This document shows positions 14,270-21,678 of a DNA stretch of 22,314 nt, one piece after another. Position numbers and translations under genes: made by a program. Under the pieces are notes generated by a model, which was not told the origin of the DNA, made no database searches, and worked only from the letters and a program-made list of their open reading frames with translations. This DNA comes from Candidatus Njordarchaeota archaeon (lineage in GTDB: Archaea > Asgardarchaeota > Njordarchaeia > Njordarchaeales > Njordarchaeaceae): assembly GCA_029856625.1 (NCBI GenBank), contig JAHKLG010000010.1, positions 1-22,314 on the forward strand, in the 5' to 3' direction. Within the stretch, counting starts at the first letter, position 1. The number at the start of each line of letters is the position of its first letter.

Positions 14270-15295
14270 ATGCCAATAAATAGTAATCATCGGATACTGA
14301 TATTCACTATAAAAAATAAACATCCGATAGCATTAGAGGAAATTAAAGCGATCTTAGAGAGTCTTAGGGCACAAGTTAAGTTCGATAGAATAGAGAGAGG
14401 ACTTGTTCTATTAAAAACCGATCTCAAAACCGCTTTAATTCTCTCCCAGAGAGCATCTTTAATAAAGTATGTCGGGCTTCTCCTTGGATCGACTTGCGAT
14501 GAGGCAATAGAAAAGTTAGTAAAGCTTATTAAAGAAGCTGCTAACGAATCACTTCCGTTCTCCTTTTCCATCCTAACTAGTGATTTTTCCAAGATTGATG
14601 AGATGGCTTCAAAGATAAGGAGAGTATTCAGGAACTCTTATGTAAATTTAGATAATCCTCTAATACCAATAGAAATTATGAAACTTGAGGAAAATAGCTT
14701 CATTCTAATTCCTCTCAGATCCTCTCGACTCGACATAACTCGGTATCAGCCTCAATACAGACCTTATGCTCCCTCCGCCACAATGGATGCCGAGATATCC
14801 CGGCTAATCGTTAATTTAACACGTTGTAACTATGCGGATATATTCTTAGATCCTTTCTGCGGCTCTGGTTCTATTCTTTTAGAAGCTTCCCGTATTGGAT
14901 GCTACACTCTGGGATTAGATATTAATCCTAGGCTAGTGTATGGAGCACAATTCAATTTCCAATCACTATTACATGATGATGCTAACGTTGTCATAGGAGA
15001 CGCGTCAAGAATGCCGTTTCAAGATGATTCAATAGATGCTATAGGTACTGATCCACCTTACGGCCGCTCTGCTTTAGTTATTGGAAAAAATTTGAAAGAT
15101 CTTTACCGAGCATTTCTCCAAGAGAGTTATAGAGTCTTGAGGAGGAGGAAACATATATGTTTCTGCGCTCCATTAGAAATGAGAGATTATCTTAATTCTC
15201 TTATCAGAGAGATAGGCTTTGAAAAAAGAACTCAGTTTGCTATGAAAGTTCATAAAGGTCTAACTAGATTAATCACCGTACTTTTTGTCCCTTAA
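14270..15295 (+). CDS. trmG10: tRNA (guanine(10)-N2)-methyltransferase, TrmG10/Trm11 type
   Basis: This enzyme makes m2G and m2,2G at position 10 of tRNA using S-adenosylmethionine. The 341-aa protein has an N-terminal THUMP-containing half (residues 1-150, low identity), the link RYQPQYRPYAPSATMDAEISRLIVN typical of Trm11, then a Rossmann methyltransferase domain. The SAM loop is DPFCGSG at 194-200, the acidic end of strand 2 is LGLDINP, GDASRMPF marks strand 3, and the catalytic motif is DPPYG at 261-265. The start fits a leaderless transcript. Its 3' end overlaps the convergent TrmJ-like gene by 27 nt, so two tRNA methylases share one terminator region. It is separated from the divergent ribbon-helix-helix gene by 149 nt that hold the palindrome. 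Confidence 0.88.
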   Translation: MPINSNHRILIFTIKNKHPIALEEIKAILESLRAQVKFDRIERGLVLLKTDLKTALILSQRASLIKYVGLLLGSTCDEAIEKLVKLIKEAANESLPFSFSILTSDFSKIDEMASKIRRVFRNSYVNLDNPLIPIEIMKLEENSFILIPLRSSRLDITRYQPQYRPYAPSATMDAEISRLIVNLTRCNYADIFLDPFCGSGSILLEASRIGCYTLGLDINPRLVYGAQFNFQSLLHDDANVVIGDASRMPFQDDSIDAIGTDPPYGRSALVIGKNLKDLYRAFLQESYRVLRRRKHICFCAPLEMRDYLNSLIREIGFEKRTQFAMKVHKGLTRLITVLFVP

Positions 15296-16009
15296 ATATT
15301 GAATTTTCGCTAATATTCTTCTAAAGAATCCTATGAGAGAATGCACTTCTCTTCCAGTCAGAAATGCCCGGGAAATAAAATTTTTGACGATTCCCTTATA
15401 TATTTCCACTTTTCCCTCTGGCGCATCACCCATGACTTCTTCTATTAGCCGCTCCATATATGAGATCAGGATTTCTCTTTCATGAGGAGAAGAAGGTCTG
15501 TATGGGAGCTTACGCATTGTTCGAAGCATTATAGCTAACTCGTAAGCAATTATTGCGACCGCATGAGAGAGATTCATAACTGGATACTCCTCCGATGTCG
15601 GAATCGTTACAACTACATCGCACATATTCAATTCTTTATTTGACAAACCTGTATCCTCACTACCAAACAATACGGCAATACGACTACCCTCTGGAAATAT
15701 GTATTCACGTAACATTGTGGATAATAAAGCTGTTCTCCGGGGATTCTTATCACCACCAACCCTCGCTGTTGTTCCAATAATAAAATGTATTCCCTTTGCT
15801 TCAATGAATTCAGAAATAGATGAGAAAACTTCAGCGGAATCTAAGAGATCTTGAGCATGCGCAGCGAATCTCCGTGCAATATCATCTAATTCGCATCTAG
15901 GTGCTATCAAGATTAAATTTCTGAATCCGAAATTCTTGATTACTCTAGCGGTAAAGCCAATATTTATCGGGTATTTTGGTCTAACTAATACAAAAAATAA
16001 CTTAACCAT
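15269..16009 (-). CDS. trmJ: TrmJ-type SPOUT tRNA 2'-O-methyltransferase
   Basis: TrmJ methylates the 2'-OH of residue 32 in tRNA (Cm32 in archaea). The N-terminal SPOUT domain shows FFVLVRPKYPINIGFTARVIKNFGF, with motif 1 residues N and R, IIGTTAR in the middle, LFGSEDTGLSNKEL (motif 2) and IPTSEEYPVMNLSHAVAIIAYEL (motif 3, the knotted SAM site). About 80 C-terminal residues form the helical tRNA-binding extension. ATG 16009 is preferred, because AGGT lies about 8 nt upstream and the family begins close to the first strand; an ATG at 16027 would add six residues without a good site. It overlaps TrmG10 by 27 nt tail to tail and is divergent from the alkyltransferase-EndoV gene. Another 2'-O-methylase of the family is less likely. 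Confidence 0.85.
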   Translation of the reverse strand: MVKLFFVLVRPKYPINIGFTARVIKNFGFRNLILIAPRCELDDIARRFAAHAQDLLDSAEVFSSISEFIEAKGIHFIIGTTARVGGDKNPRRTALLSTMLREYIFPEGSRIAVLFGSEDTGLSNKELNMCDVVVTIPTSEEYPVMNLSHAVAIIAYELAIMLRTMRKLPYRPSSPHEREILISYMERLIEEVMGDAPEGKVEIYKGIVKNFISRAFLTGREVHSLIGFFRRILAKIQYLRDKKYGD

Positions 16010-16066
16010 AAAGATTACCTTATCCATCAGGCGAGTCTTAGTAATTATTATCTTGAGGACTTTGAC

Positions 16067-17161
16067 ATGATAATTAAATATCGCTTTGAAAAATTGAAAA
16101 TACTTCTGGAGATCCCCGATTTATATTCCATTGTCTACCAATTGCTTCATACAATACCGCGAGGAAAAATAACTACGTATGGAGAATTGGCTAAAGCTTT
16201 AGGTGATATAAAGGCTAGTAGGAGTATTGGGCAAATCTTGGCTTATAATCCATGGCCAGATAAATATCCATGTTATAAAGTCGTTAGGAGCACAGGTGAA
16301 TTGGGTAAATACTCCTATGGCGGAAAAAATGAGAAAGCTAGAAGACTATCAAAAGAGGGCATAATCGTTAAGAATAATATCATCGAAAATTTTAATGAAG
16401 TATTGCTTAAGAGCGATTCATTCGACACAGTTCCCATACTATCCATGCTTCAACGCATTCAACAAGCATTGACGGAACATATTAAACTGACTCCATTAGA
16501 TATTGAGAGGATAAGAAGAATCATAACACTCGATACAGCTTATTTTGGATCTACTTTTCCAGAAAAAAGCATCTCAGTAGGTATTTTATACGACATAAAA
16601 CTTGAAAAAATCCTCTATCTTTCCATAGTAGTCACGCCAATATTCTTCCCATATATTCCAGGATACCTATTCTTTCGGGAAGGAATCCCCTTATTACTCA
16701 CCATAGATAGTCTGATCTCGCTCGGTGGAAAACCTGATGTAATAATATTTGATGGACACGGTTTATTGCACCCGCGAAAAGCTGGAATAGCCACTCATGC
16801 TGGTATTCTCCTATCAATGCCTACGATTGGCGTCGCTAAAAAGCTACTCTATGGGAAACTGCTCAAGAGAAAAGAATTCTTAAAAAACGGCTTGAAAGTT
16901 ACTCCTATAGTAATTGATGATTCGATACTCGGTTTTAGAATTAGAAAAAACAAATCGACAATCTATGTGTCTCCAGGAAATATGGTAGATCCGGAATCTG
17001 CCTTAGAGATAATTTTGAGATTAAAATGGTCCAACCATAAGGTTCCAGATATCCTATACGTTCCCCATTTTATCGCGACACAGCTTAGAAAGTATGCCAC
17101 AAAGCTCTTCCCTTTTATTAAAAATATAGCTCAGAAGCGCTCTAGCAAGTATTCGAGCTAA
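16067..17161 (+). CDS. Fusion of O6-alkylguanine alkyltransferase-like domain and endonuclease V
   Basis: Two DNA-repair domains are joined. Residues 15-105 match the DNA-binding and active-site domain of O6-alkylguanine-DNA alkyltransferase: GKITTYGELAKALG, ASRSIGQILAYNP with the Arg finger, PCYKVV with the reactive Cys 69, then GELGKYSYGG and KARRLSKEGI. The usual PCHR is PCYK here, so the catalytic-triad His is Tyr. Residues 145-355 are endonuclease V, which cuts next to deoxyinosine: LDTAYFGS (D156), PYIPGYLFFREG (E205), FDGHGLLHPRKAGIATHAG (D229) and IGVAKKLLYG. GAGG lies about 9 nt upstream of the ATG. The same architecture is known from Ferroplasma and relatives. The last 108 nt are antisense to the DUF99 gene. 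The endonuclease half looks intact; repair activity of the first half is uncertain. Confidence 0.92.
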   Translation: MIIKYRFEKLKILLEIPDLYSIVYQLLHTIPRGKITTYGELAKALGDIKASRSIGQILAYNPWPDKYPCYKVVRSTGELGKYSYGGKNEKARRLSKEGIIVKNNIIENFNEVLLKSDSFDTVPILSMLQRIQQALTEHIKLTPLDIERIRRIITLDTAYFGSTFPEKSISVGILYDIKLEKILYLSIVVTPIFFPYIPGYLFFREGIPLLLTIDSLISLGGKPDVIIFDGHGLLHPRKAGIATHAGILLSMPTIGVAKKLLYGKLLKRKEFLKNGLKVTPIVIDDSILGFRIRKNKSTIYVSPGNMVDPESALEIILRLKWSNHKVPDILYVPHFIATQLRKYATKLFPFIKNIAQKRSSKYSS

Positions 17162-17707
17162 TCTAACGGGTTCAGGATAACGCCCATGTATGGTAAATCT
17201 ATTGAGCACATAAACAGCTTCATCAATGGAAATTCCAACAGGTCTGATGAATACTCTAAATGAATTTTTCAGCAGAATAGGTATCCTTGGACCATTCCTA
17301 TGATGTATCCTTACTCTTTCCTCTCCGTCTGGGAGCTCTAGCAAGAACCTTTCTATCCCTTTGCTCTCCTCATAAGTAACCGCTATTATTGGCTTCTTAA
17401 TATCATCATAAAGCTTATTGAGATCGATAACATTATATAATGCGATTACAGTGCCGCTTAACATAATTATGCTGATATCAGGCCTACTCATCATCCTGTA
17501 TAATTCGATTATTTTCTCAGTAGCATCCAAGCCTCTAACTGTGATAAAGTTAAAGGCGAAACCATCTACTTGCAAGTCTCCTCGTACAATTACGCCCGCT
17601 ATAACCGATTTATCAAAGTGTGGAAAATATTCCTTCTTGAAGGATTCCGCAATACCAAGAATACGAAAACCTTTTTTATATATGCTTATTCGTCTCTTCT
17701 CCTTCAT
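17054..17707 (-). CDS. DUF99 family protein (UPF0215), predicted nuclease-related
   Basis: The 217-aa protein shows the DUF99 pattern: FRILGIAES at about residues 15-23, VIAGVIVRGDLQVDGFAFNFITVRG at 35-59, DATEKIIELYRMM, ISIIMLSGTVIALYNVIDLNKLYDD, then PIIAVTYE and the C-terminal HGRYPEPVRLARILARAL. The biochemical role is not established. As I recall, solved structures show an RNase H-like fold related to endonuclease V, which gives the neighbour meaning. The stop lies 108 nt inside the 3' end of the convergent alkyltransferase-EndoV gene, because a tail of about 30 residues (YIFNKREELCGIL and on) extends past the usual end of the family. GGTG about 7 nt upstream supports the ATG at 17707. 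Confidence 0.85.
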   Translation of the reverse strand: MKEKRRISIYKKGFRILGIAESFKKEYFPHFDKSVIAGVIVRGDLQVDGFAFNFITVRGLDATEKIIELYRMMSRPDISIIMLSGTVIALYNVIDLNKLYDDIKKPIIAVTYEESKGIERFLLELPDGEERVRIHHRNGPRIPILLKNSFRVFIRPVGISIDEAVYVLNRFTIHGRYPEPVRLARILARALLSYIFNKREELCGILSKLCRDKMGNV

Positions 17708-17795
17708 TTAAGGGCACCAGCTTATTAAATGAGGATCCACTAAAGGTAATAAGGTAATGAAGTGATGTTAGATTAATTCACAGCGGTGGATTGTT

Positions 17796-18809
17796 TTGAG
17801 GAAATATTCTATCTCAAAAAGAGACATCGTTGAATTAATCAGTGTTACAGCTATTCTTCTAGTTATTCTATTGTTACCAACAATTCTAAGCATTATTTTG
17901 CATACAAATGTTCCCTTAGCGCATATCATATCTGGTTCGATGCAGCCTACTTACTATCAGGGAGATTTAGTAATCATCGCTGGAGTGCCCCCAGATAAAA
18001 TTACGGTCGGGGATGTTATAGTGTTCAGGAATCCAAATAATCCTAGTGAGATAATTCTTCATAGAGTCTTTTACATAAAAGTTGTCAATGGTACGCGTTT
18101 TTTCTTAACAAAGGGGGATAATCCGTATACAAATCCCTATCCAGATAGCTGGGGATGGGTACATGAAAAGTATCTAATTGGAAAAGTAATTTTTAGGATT
18201 CCATTACTGGGCTTGATATTGGAAGTTCTAGGGAATTTTATTATTCGTTTCCTCCTCATCGTTACCTTATCTCTCTTATTACTTCGTGAATTTACTGCGA
18301 AAGAAAAATCGTATTATACAGGTCACCATATAAAGAGACCGAAAATTTTGTGTAGAAAAAGCTTTCTTGGTGGATTTATTATCCTCGTTCTATTCTTTAC
18401 TATTCTTTATGCTTCAGTTAATTATGGAATCGGAGACATTACTGTCAGTATCAGCAAGCCAACTTTATATGAGTATAAAGCAGGAAAAGTGCTAATAGTT
18501 CCTCTTCATGTAAAGTCTTTAAAGTTGGGAATAATCAGTATTCGTGAAATTCGTATTTCTTTGGTAAATCCTTCTTTGGGAACTCTTCTGGCCCGCACCG
18601 TTTGGAAAATCCCATATAATTTTCATGGTGAAAAATTCGTTTCCGTAGCCTTATTCCTTGGTGAGAATTGCTCATTGGATAGTAAGATGCGTTATGATAT
18701 AATTCTTGAGATTCTCATATATGATCTATTTGGTTCGCTTGTAGCTTGGAAATTCAGAACATTTACCGTTATCATTACTGGAAGCTATTTACCCGACTTA
18801 ATTCTTTAA
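17796..18809 (+). CDS. Signal peptidase I (archaeal S26B type) with C-terminal extracytoplasmic domain
   Basis: It cleaves signal peptides from secreted proteins at the outer face of the membrane. The first membrane helix is residues 12-36. SGSMQPTYYQGDLV carries the catalytic Ser 48, ILHRV carries His 89 (S26B enzymes use Ser-His rather than Ser-Lys), and LTKGDNPYTNPYPDSW at 105-120 is the third conserved box. Helices at about 133-165 and 190-212 follow. The last 125 residues (ITVSISKPTLYEYKAGKV onward) look like a beta-rich domain on the same side as the active site, which plain signal peptidases lack. TTG 17796 is the start, with GGTGGA ending 5 nt upstream. The 3' end overlaps the convergent DUF2110-type gene by 35 nt. 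The core identification is firm; the extra domain's role is unknown. Confidence 0.87.
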   Translation: MRKYSISKRDIVELISVTAILLVILLLPTILSIILHTNVPLAHIISGSMQPTYYQGDLVIIAGVPPDKITVGDVIVFRNPNNPSEIILHRVFYIKVVNGTRFFLTKGDNPYTNPYPDSWGWVHEKYLIGKVIFRIPLLGLILEVLGNFIIRFLLIVTLSLLLLREFTAKEKSYYTGHHIKRPKILCRKSFLGGFIILVLFFTILYASVNYGIGDITVSISKPTLYEYKAGKVLIVPLHVKSLKLGIISIREIRISLVNPSLGTLLARTVWKIPYNFHGEKFVSVALFLGENCSLDSKMRYDIILEILIYDLFGSLVAWKFRTFTVIITGSYLPDLIL

Positions 18810-19578
18810 TCTTTTTCTTCACGTAACGTGGCATAAATACTCCCATGTAAGCTTGTGGGAGAAAGGGACCTATCTCTGGAATTAAACCTTTTGCTGATGT
18901 TCCCCATTTGCATATTATAATGTGTTCTAGAAAACCTAACCTTTCTACATTGAGAATATCTATGACATGTCTGCTCTCTCTTATCGCTTTTTCTACTTGT
19001 GATCTAGTTGCACCATAAACTACAATTCTATCAAATCTCTTCGAAAACCAGGATCTTAACATTTTAACTGTTGATCTTCCTAGTAGTCCCCAAGCGATCC
19101 TTTCTCTTTCATTAAGCTCTAATTCAAAGTTTACCTTAACCGATAATGGGAAATATTTTCTAATACCGAAGAAATCAAAGATTTCACGAGGAATGTTCGT
19201 TTTTACCCTAAAGATTTTTCTCACAAAGTCTTCAAAGGGCACCTTTATTCTATAATAATCATCACCTATAAGTCCGATATCTACTAATACGCCATCATCT
19301 CTCACGTCTATAACCCGGCCTTTGTATTCCTCTTCTTCCTTAATTTCATTCCAAACCATCGGCTTTCCTAATTCTTTTTCAAGAAATTTGACCATTATGT
19401 TAGCATCCTCTCCTTCGATCATTAATCTCGTAAATCGTTTTGTCGTCTCTAGAACATGGACCCTATTTATGCTAAAATCGATGGCCAATGACCTAATGTA
19501 TGCTTTCAAGGACTGCTCTAAACTTTTTGACCACTTAATGTAAATCGGTAAAAGCACGGTAACCTCCTTTCTAACCAT
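18775..19578 (-). CDS. DUF2110-type archaeal protein with S1-like segment
   Basis: This 267-aa protein resembles the archaeal DUF2110 family, of unknown function. The segment YKGRVIDVRDDGVLVDIGLI near residue 85 looks like the start of an S1/OB-type RNA-binding barrel. The C-terminal block NVERLGFLEHIIICKWGTSAKGLIPEIGPFLP is the most family-like part. The first 75 residues form an alpha/beta domain. No catalytic motif is apparent. ATG 19578 is preferred over GTG 19587 because GGTG at 19585-19588 gives a 6-nt spacing. A TATA box, TTAAATATA on the minus strand at 19610-19618, predicts a leader of about 10 nt. It overlaps the signal peptidase gene by 35 nt at the 3' end. The family name is a recollection from pattern, not a search. 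Confidence 0.7.
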   Translation of the reverse strand: MVRKEVTVLLPIYIKWSKSLEQSLKAYIRSLAIDFSINRVHVLETTKRFTRLMIEGEDANIMVKFLEKELGKPMVWNEIKEEEEYKGRVIDVRDDGVLVDIGLIGDDYYRIKVPFEDFVRKIFRVKTNIPREIFDFFGIRKYFPLSVKVNFELELNERERIAWGLLGRSTVKMLRSWFSKRFDRIVVYGATRSQVEKAIRESRHVIDILNVERLGFLEHIIICKWGTSAKGLIPEIGPFLPQAYMGVFMPRYVKKKIKELSRVNSFQ

Positions 19579-19609
19579 ATTCCGCACCCTGACGATCCCC
19601 AGGTATCAT

Positions 19610-19618
19610 TATATTTAA
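19610..19618 (-). promoter_or_regulatory. TATA box of the DUF2110-type gene
   Basis: TTAAATATA on the minus strand is centred about 36 nt upstream of the ATG at 19578. Initiation near 19588 would leave a 10-nt leader with the GGTG site at its very beginning. Confidence 0.5.
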
Positions 19619-19712
19619 GAAATGAAATTAGCTAAACGATAGTTCCAAAAACTATTAGTAACATTGATTAGTTAGTAGGGGTTAAGATTAATAGTAACAC
19701 TCTTACATTCTA

Positions 19713-19744
19713 GGTATATTCGAATGAGAATTCTAGATTTCTCA
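19713..19744 (+). promoter_or_regulatory. Promoter and 20-bp dyad upstream of the small winged-helix gene
   Basis: GGTATATT (19713-19720) is a TATA box. Directly behind it, TGAGAA ... TTCTCA at 19725-19744 forms a 20-bp palindrome with one mismatched pair (T opposite T at 19731 and 19738). Predicted initiation is near 19742, so the dyad fills the space between TATA box and start site. It is a good candidate for self-regulation by the winged-helix protein at 19773. The binding protein is not proven. Confidence 0.5.
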
Positions 19745-19772
19745 CCAATAATCCTTTTCTGAGGCTTAAAGA

Positions 19773-20111
19773 ATGAATGTGGAGTATCTCATCCGAGGCT
19801 TGGAGATGTTTGAACGACTTCGGAGATTAGGGCCCACATCATTTCAGATAATTCTATATATGCTTCAGAAGGGACCCTATAATGATGTATCCCCCAGCGA
19901 AATCTCAGAAAAGCTAAATATTTCATCGGATTCAGCTCGAAAAAATATAGAAAGACTATGTAAGGCTGGTTTTCTTATCAGACGCGAAAAAGGAAGTTAT
20001 ATATTAAATTTGGGCGTCTTGCTCTCCGCAATACTAATTAGCATGCGCTACAAAAAGATAAGAAATTTCATCAAAAAGTCAAAAAAGCAAAATAAAATCC
20101 TCAAAAATTAA
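19773..20111 (+). CDS. Small winged-helix transcription regulator
   Basis: The 112-aa protein is one winged-helix domain with a basic tail. FQIILYMLQKG is helix 1; VSPSEISEKLNISSDSARKNIERLCKAGFLIRREKGSYIL gives helices 2 and 3 and the wing in MarR/ArsR/GntR-like order. The end (YKKIRNFIKKSKKQNKILKN) is very Lys-rich and may contact DNA or RNA. No ligand-binding domain or Cys metal site is present. GAGG at about 19760-19763, 9 nt before the ATG, supports the start. It is monocistronic, divergent from the DUF2110-type gene and convergent with aIF2 gamma, with 62 nt of AT-rich DNA between their stops. The target genes are unknown; the dyad in its own promoter suggests autoregulation. Confidence 0.75.
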   Translation: MNVEYLIRGLEMFERLRRLGPTSFQIILYMLQKGPYNDVSPSEISEKLNISSDSARKNIERLCKAGFLIRREKGSYILNLGVLLSAILISMRYKKIRNFIKKSKKQNKILKN

Positions 20112-20173
20112 TGAATTTTGCACTTAATAATTGTTTGAAAAACTGCTGTTTCACTGTAATTTATTTCCTAATA

Positions 20174-21517
20174 TCAATAATCTAAAATCCCATAACCTAC
20201 CAACCGGTATTCCCTTTCGACTAGCCGACTAATTGCCACGATTTCCCCTTTAGGCATCGCTAGAGGCCTAAGAAGAGATACCTCAGCTTCCTCCCCATCA
20301 GTATACTCGATGATTCCCAGATTTTTATTCGTGCCTATATTTAGTAGTACTTGCTCACCCTTTCTCAGAGGTGGATTTTTCATATCAATTTTCGCTCCAA
20401 TAATCTTTGGAAACATTTTGATCTTCTTCACATGTATCTTTTGGACAATGGGTGGTAAGTGATCAGGCTTTCCCATCACGCACCCCGCTAATCCATCTGC
20501 TTTGGTTATTCCTGGATCCAGTTTAGTGGCTATTCCTATGAGAGCATGCGGCCATGCCCTCTCTAGTTTGTGTCCTCCATCTGTTTGTATACTTACAATC
20601 TCTGAAAATAATGGGATGGCCTTATTATCTTCTGTAATGTATCCAGGCCTGATTTCTATTTCGTCACCAACTTTTAACTCGCCTCTTTTTAGCGCGCCTC
20701 CTAAAGCTCCTCCAATGAGCTTCTCGGGATGCGTTCCAGGTAAATTAGGGTCAAATGAGCGGGCAACGTAGAATATTGGATCACCTTCCCTATTAATTTG
20801 TTTAGGTTTAAAGAACTGCAATATTGCCGCCAGTAAGATATCTATGTTTATTCTCAAAGCTGCACTAACTGGGATTATAGGAGGAATTCCGTAAGAGGTT
20901 TCATTCTTAAAGAAATTAATTATTTGCTTATAATTCTCATACAATTTTTCTTTTGAAACGAGTTCTATCTTATTCTGAGCGACTATTATATCTTTTACAC
21001 CCATAACTTCTAAGGCTGTGACGTGTTCTCTAGTTTGAGGCATAGGACATGGCTCGTTGGCCGCAATTACTACAAGACCATAATCAATTATCGAAGCCCC
21101 AGCCAACATAGTGGAAATCAAAATCTCGTGGCCTGGATGGTCTAAGATCGAATAACATCGAAGATGTTTTGGTCTCTCTGATCCTTTACATATGGGTCGG
21201 GCATTAGATACAAGACATTCTGGCAAACGAGAATTCGGGCACAGGTAGATATCCAGATGAGAATATCCCAATTTTATTGTTATGCCTTGAAGAAGCTCTC
21301 TACTATGGGTTGCAGGAAATTTACCCGTAAGAGCTTCCGTTAAGGTAGATTTGCCATGATCAACATGCCCAGCAGTCCCTATAATGCCCACGGATCTATG
21401 TTCTACCGGGGATTCTGGTAGATCTTCTAATTTATCTAAGTCAATGCCTAAAATCTCTGCAAGCATACTCTTATTTAGTAACTCCTTTTCATTCCTAGCC
21501 ATGTCGCTTTCTACCAC
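20174..21517 (-). CDS. eif2g: Translation initiation factor aIF2, gamma subunit
   Basis: aIF2 gamma is the GTPase core of the heterotrimer that brings Met-tRNAi to the small ribosomal subunit. G1 is GHVDHGKST at residues 50-58, switch 1 has ELLQGITIKLGY, a Cys cluster (C93, C101, C110, C121) marks the zinc knuckle, G3 is DHPGHE at 126-131, and G4 is NKIE (182-185). Domains 2 and 3 follow, with GTHPEKLIGGALGG and VVG-like stretches, ending YRLVGYGILDY. The 447-aa length is longer than the usual 410-415 because of an N-terminal extension of about 35-40 residues. GTG 21517 is chosen because GGTGA lies 6 nt upstream; ATG 21502 is the alternative, five residues shorter. A TATA box at about 21573-21584 precedes it. 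The family call is firm. Confidence 0.96.
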   Translation of the reverse strand: MVESDMARNEKELLNKSMLAEILGIDLDKLEDLPESPVEHRSVGIIGTAGHVDHGKSTLTEALTGKFPATHSRELLQGITIKLGYSHLDIYLCPNSRLPECLVSNARPICKGSERPKHLRCYSILDHPGHEILISTMLAGASIIDYGLVVIAANEPCPMPQTREHVTALEVMGVKDIIVAQNKIELVSKEKLYENYKQIINFFKNETSYGIPPIIPVSAALRINIDILLAAILQFFKPKQINREGDPIFYVARSFDPNLPGTHPEKLIGGALGGALKRGELKVGDEIEIRPGYITEDNKAIPLFSEIVSIQTDGGHKLERAWPHALIGIATKLDPGITKADGLAGCVMGKPDHLPPIVQKIHVKKIKMFPKIIGAKIDMKNPPLRKGEQVLLNIGTNKNLGIIEYTDGEEAEVSLLRPLAMPKGEIVAISRLVEREYRLVGYGILDY

Positions 21518-21549
21518 TAGAATTCACCGCAAAAATTTGCACCTCTCAT
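21517..21549 (-). CDS. Possible 10-codon leader ORF before aIF2 gamma
   Basis: An ATG at 21549 opens a 10-codon frame (MRGANFCGEF) whose TAG stop shares its G with the GTG start of aIF2 gamma (TAGTG). The TATA box TTTTATATATC is centred about 29 nt upstream of this ATG, so the predicted mRNA would begin essentially at the ATG and the frame would be read as a leaderless ORF. Its penultimate codons also contain the GGTGA site used by aIF2 gamma. Such a layout could couple translation of the two frames. The frame is very short and may be chance. Confidence 0.3.
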   Translation of the reverse strand: MRGANFCGEF

Positions 21550-21572
21550 TTATGTTAGCTTTTCATCAAAAA

Positions 21573-21584
21573 GATATATAAAAG
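21573..21584 (-). promoter_or_regulatory. TATA box of the aIF2 gamma transcript
   Basis: CTTTTATATATC on the minus strand is the strongest TATA match between the aIF2 gamma gene and the right-edge gene. Predicted initiation is near 21551, about 34 nt before the GTG at 21517. The DNA from 21585 to 21678 shows a CATCG/CGATG inverted repeat (21602-21606 and 21622-21626) before a T-rich run and nothing else clear. Confidence 0.55.
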
Positions 21585-21678
21585 GGTTTTGACATCGATT
21601 ATCTCGTTTTTACTCCGATGTATTTTTATTTATGATGGCACACGGTATCGATATTTAAAGCATGGATGAAATTTTCAC

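Noticed and set aside
14117..14323. 68-codon minus-strand frame upstream of the ribbon-helix-helix gene
   Set aside because: It spans the palindrome and both promoters and overlaps the TrmG10 start; no resemblance to a protein family.
19656..19699. Direct repeat TAGTAACA (19656-19663 and 19692-19699)
   Set aside because: Only two 8-bp copies in AT-rich promoter DNA, with no match to a known element; expected by chance often enough.
20174..21517. NKIE instead of NKxD in the G4 motif of aIF2 gamma as a defect
   Set aside because: As I recall, Pyrococcus-type aIF2 gamma proteins also have NKIE, so this is normal variation for the family.
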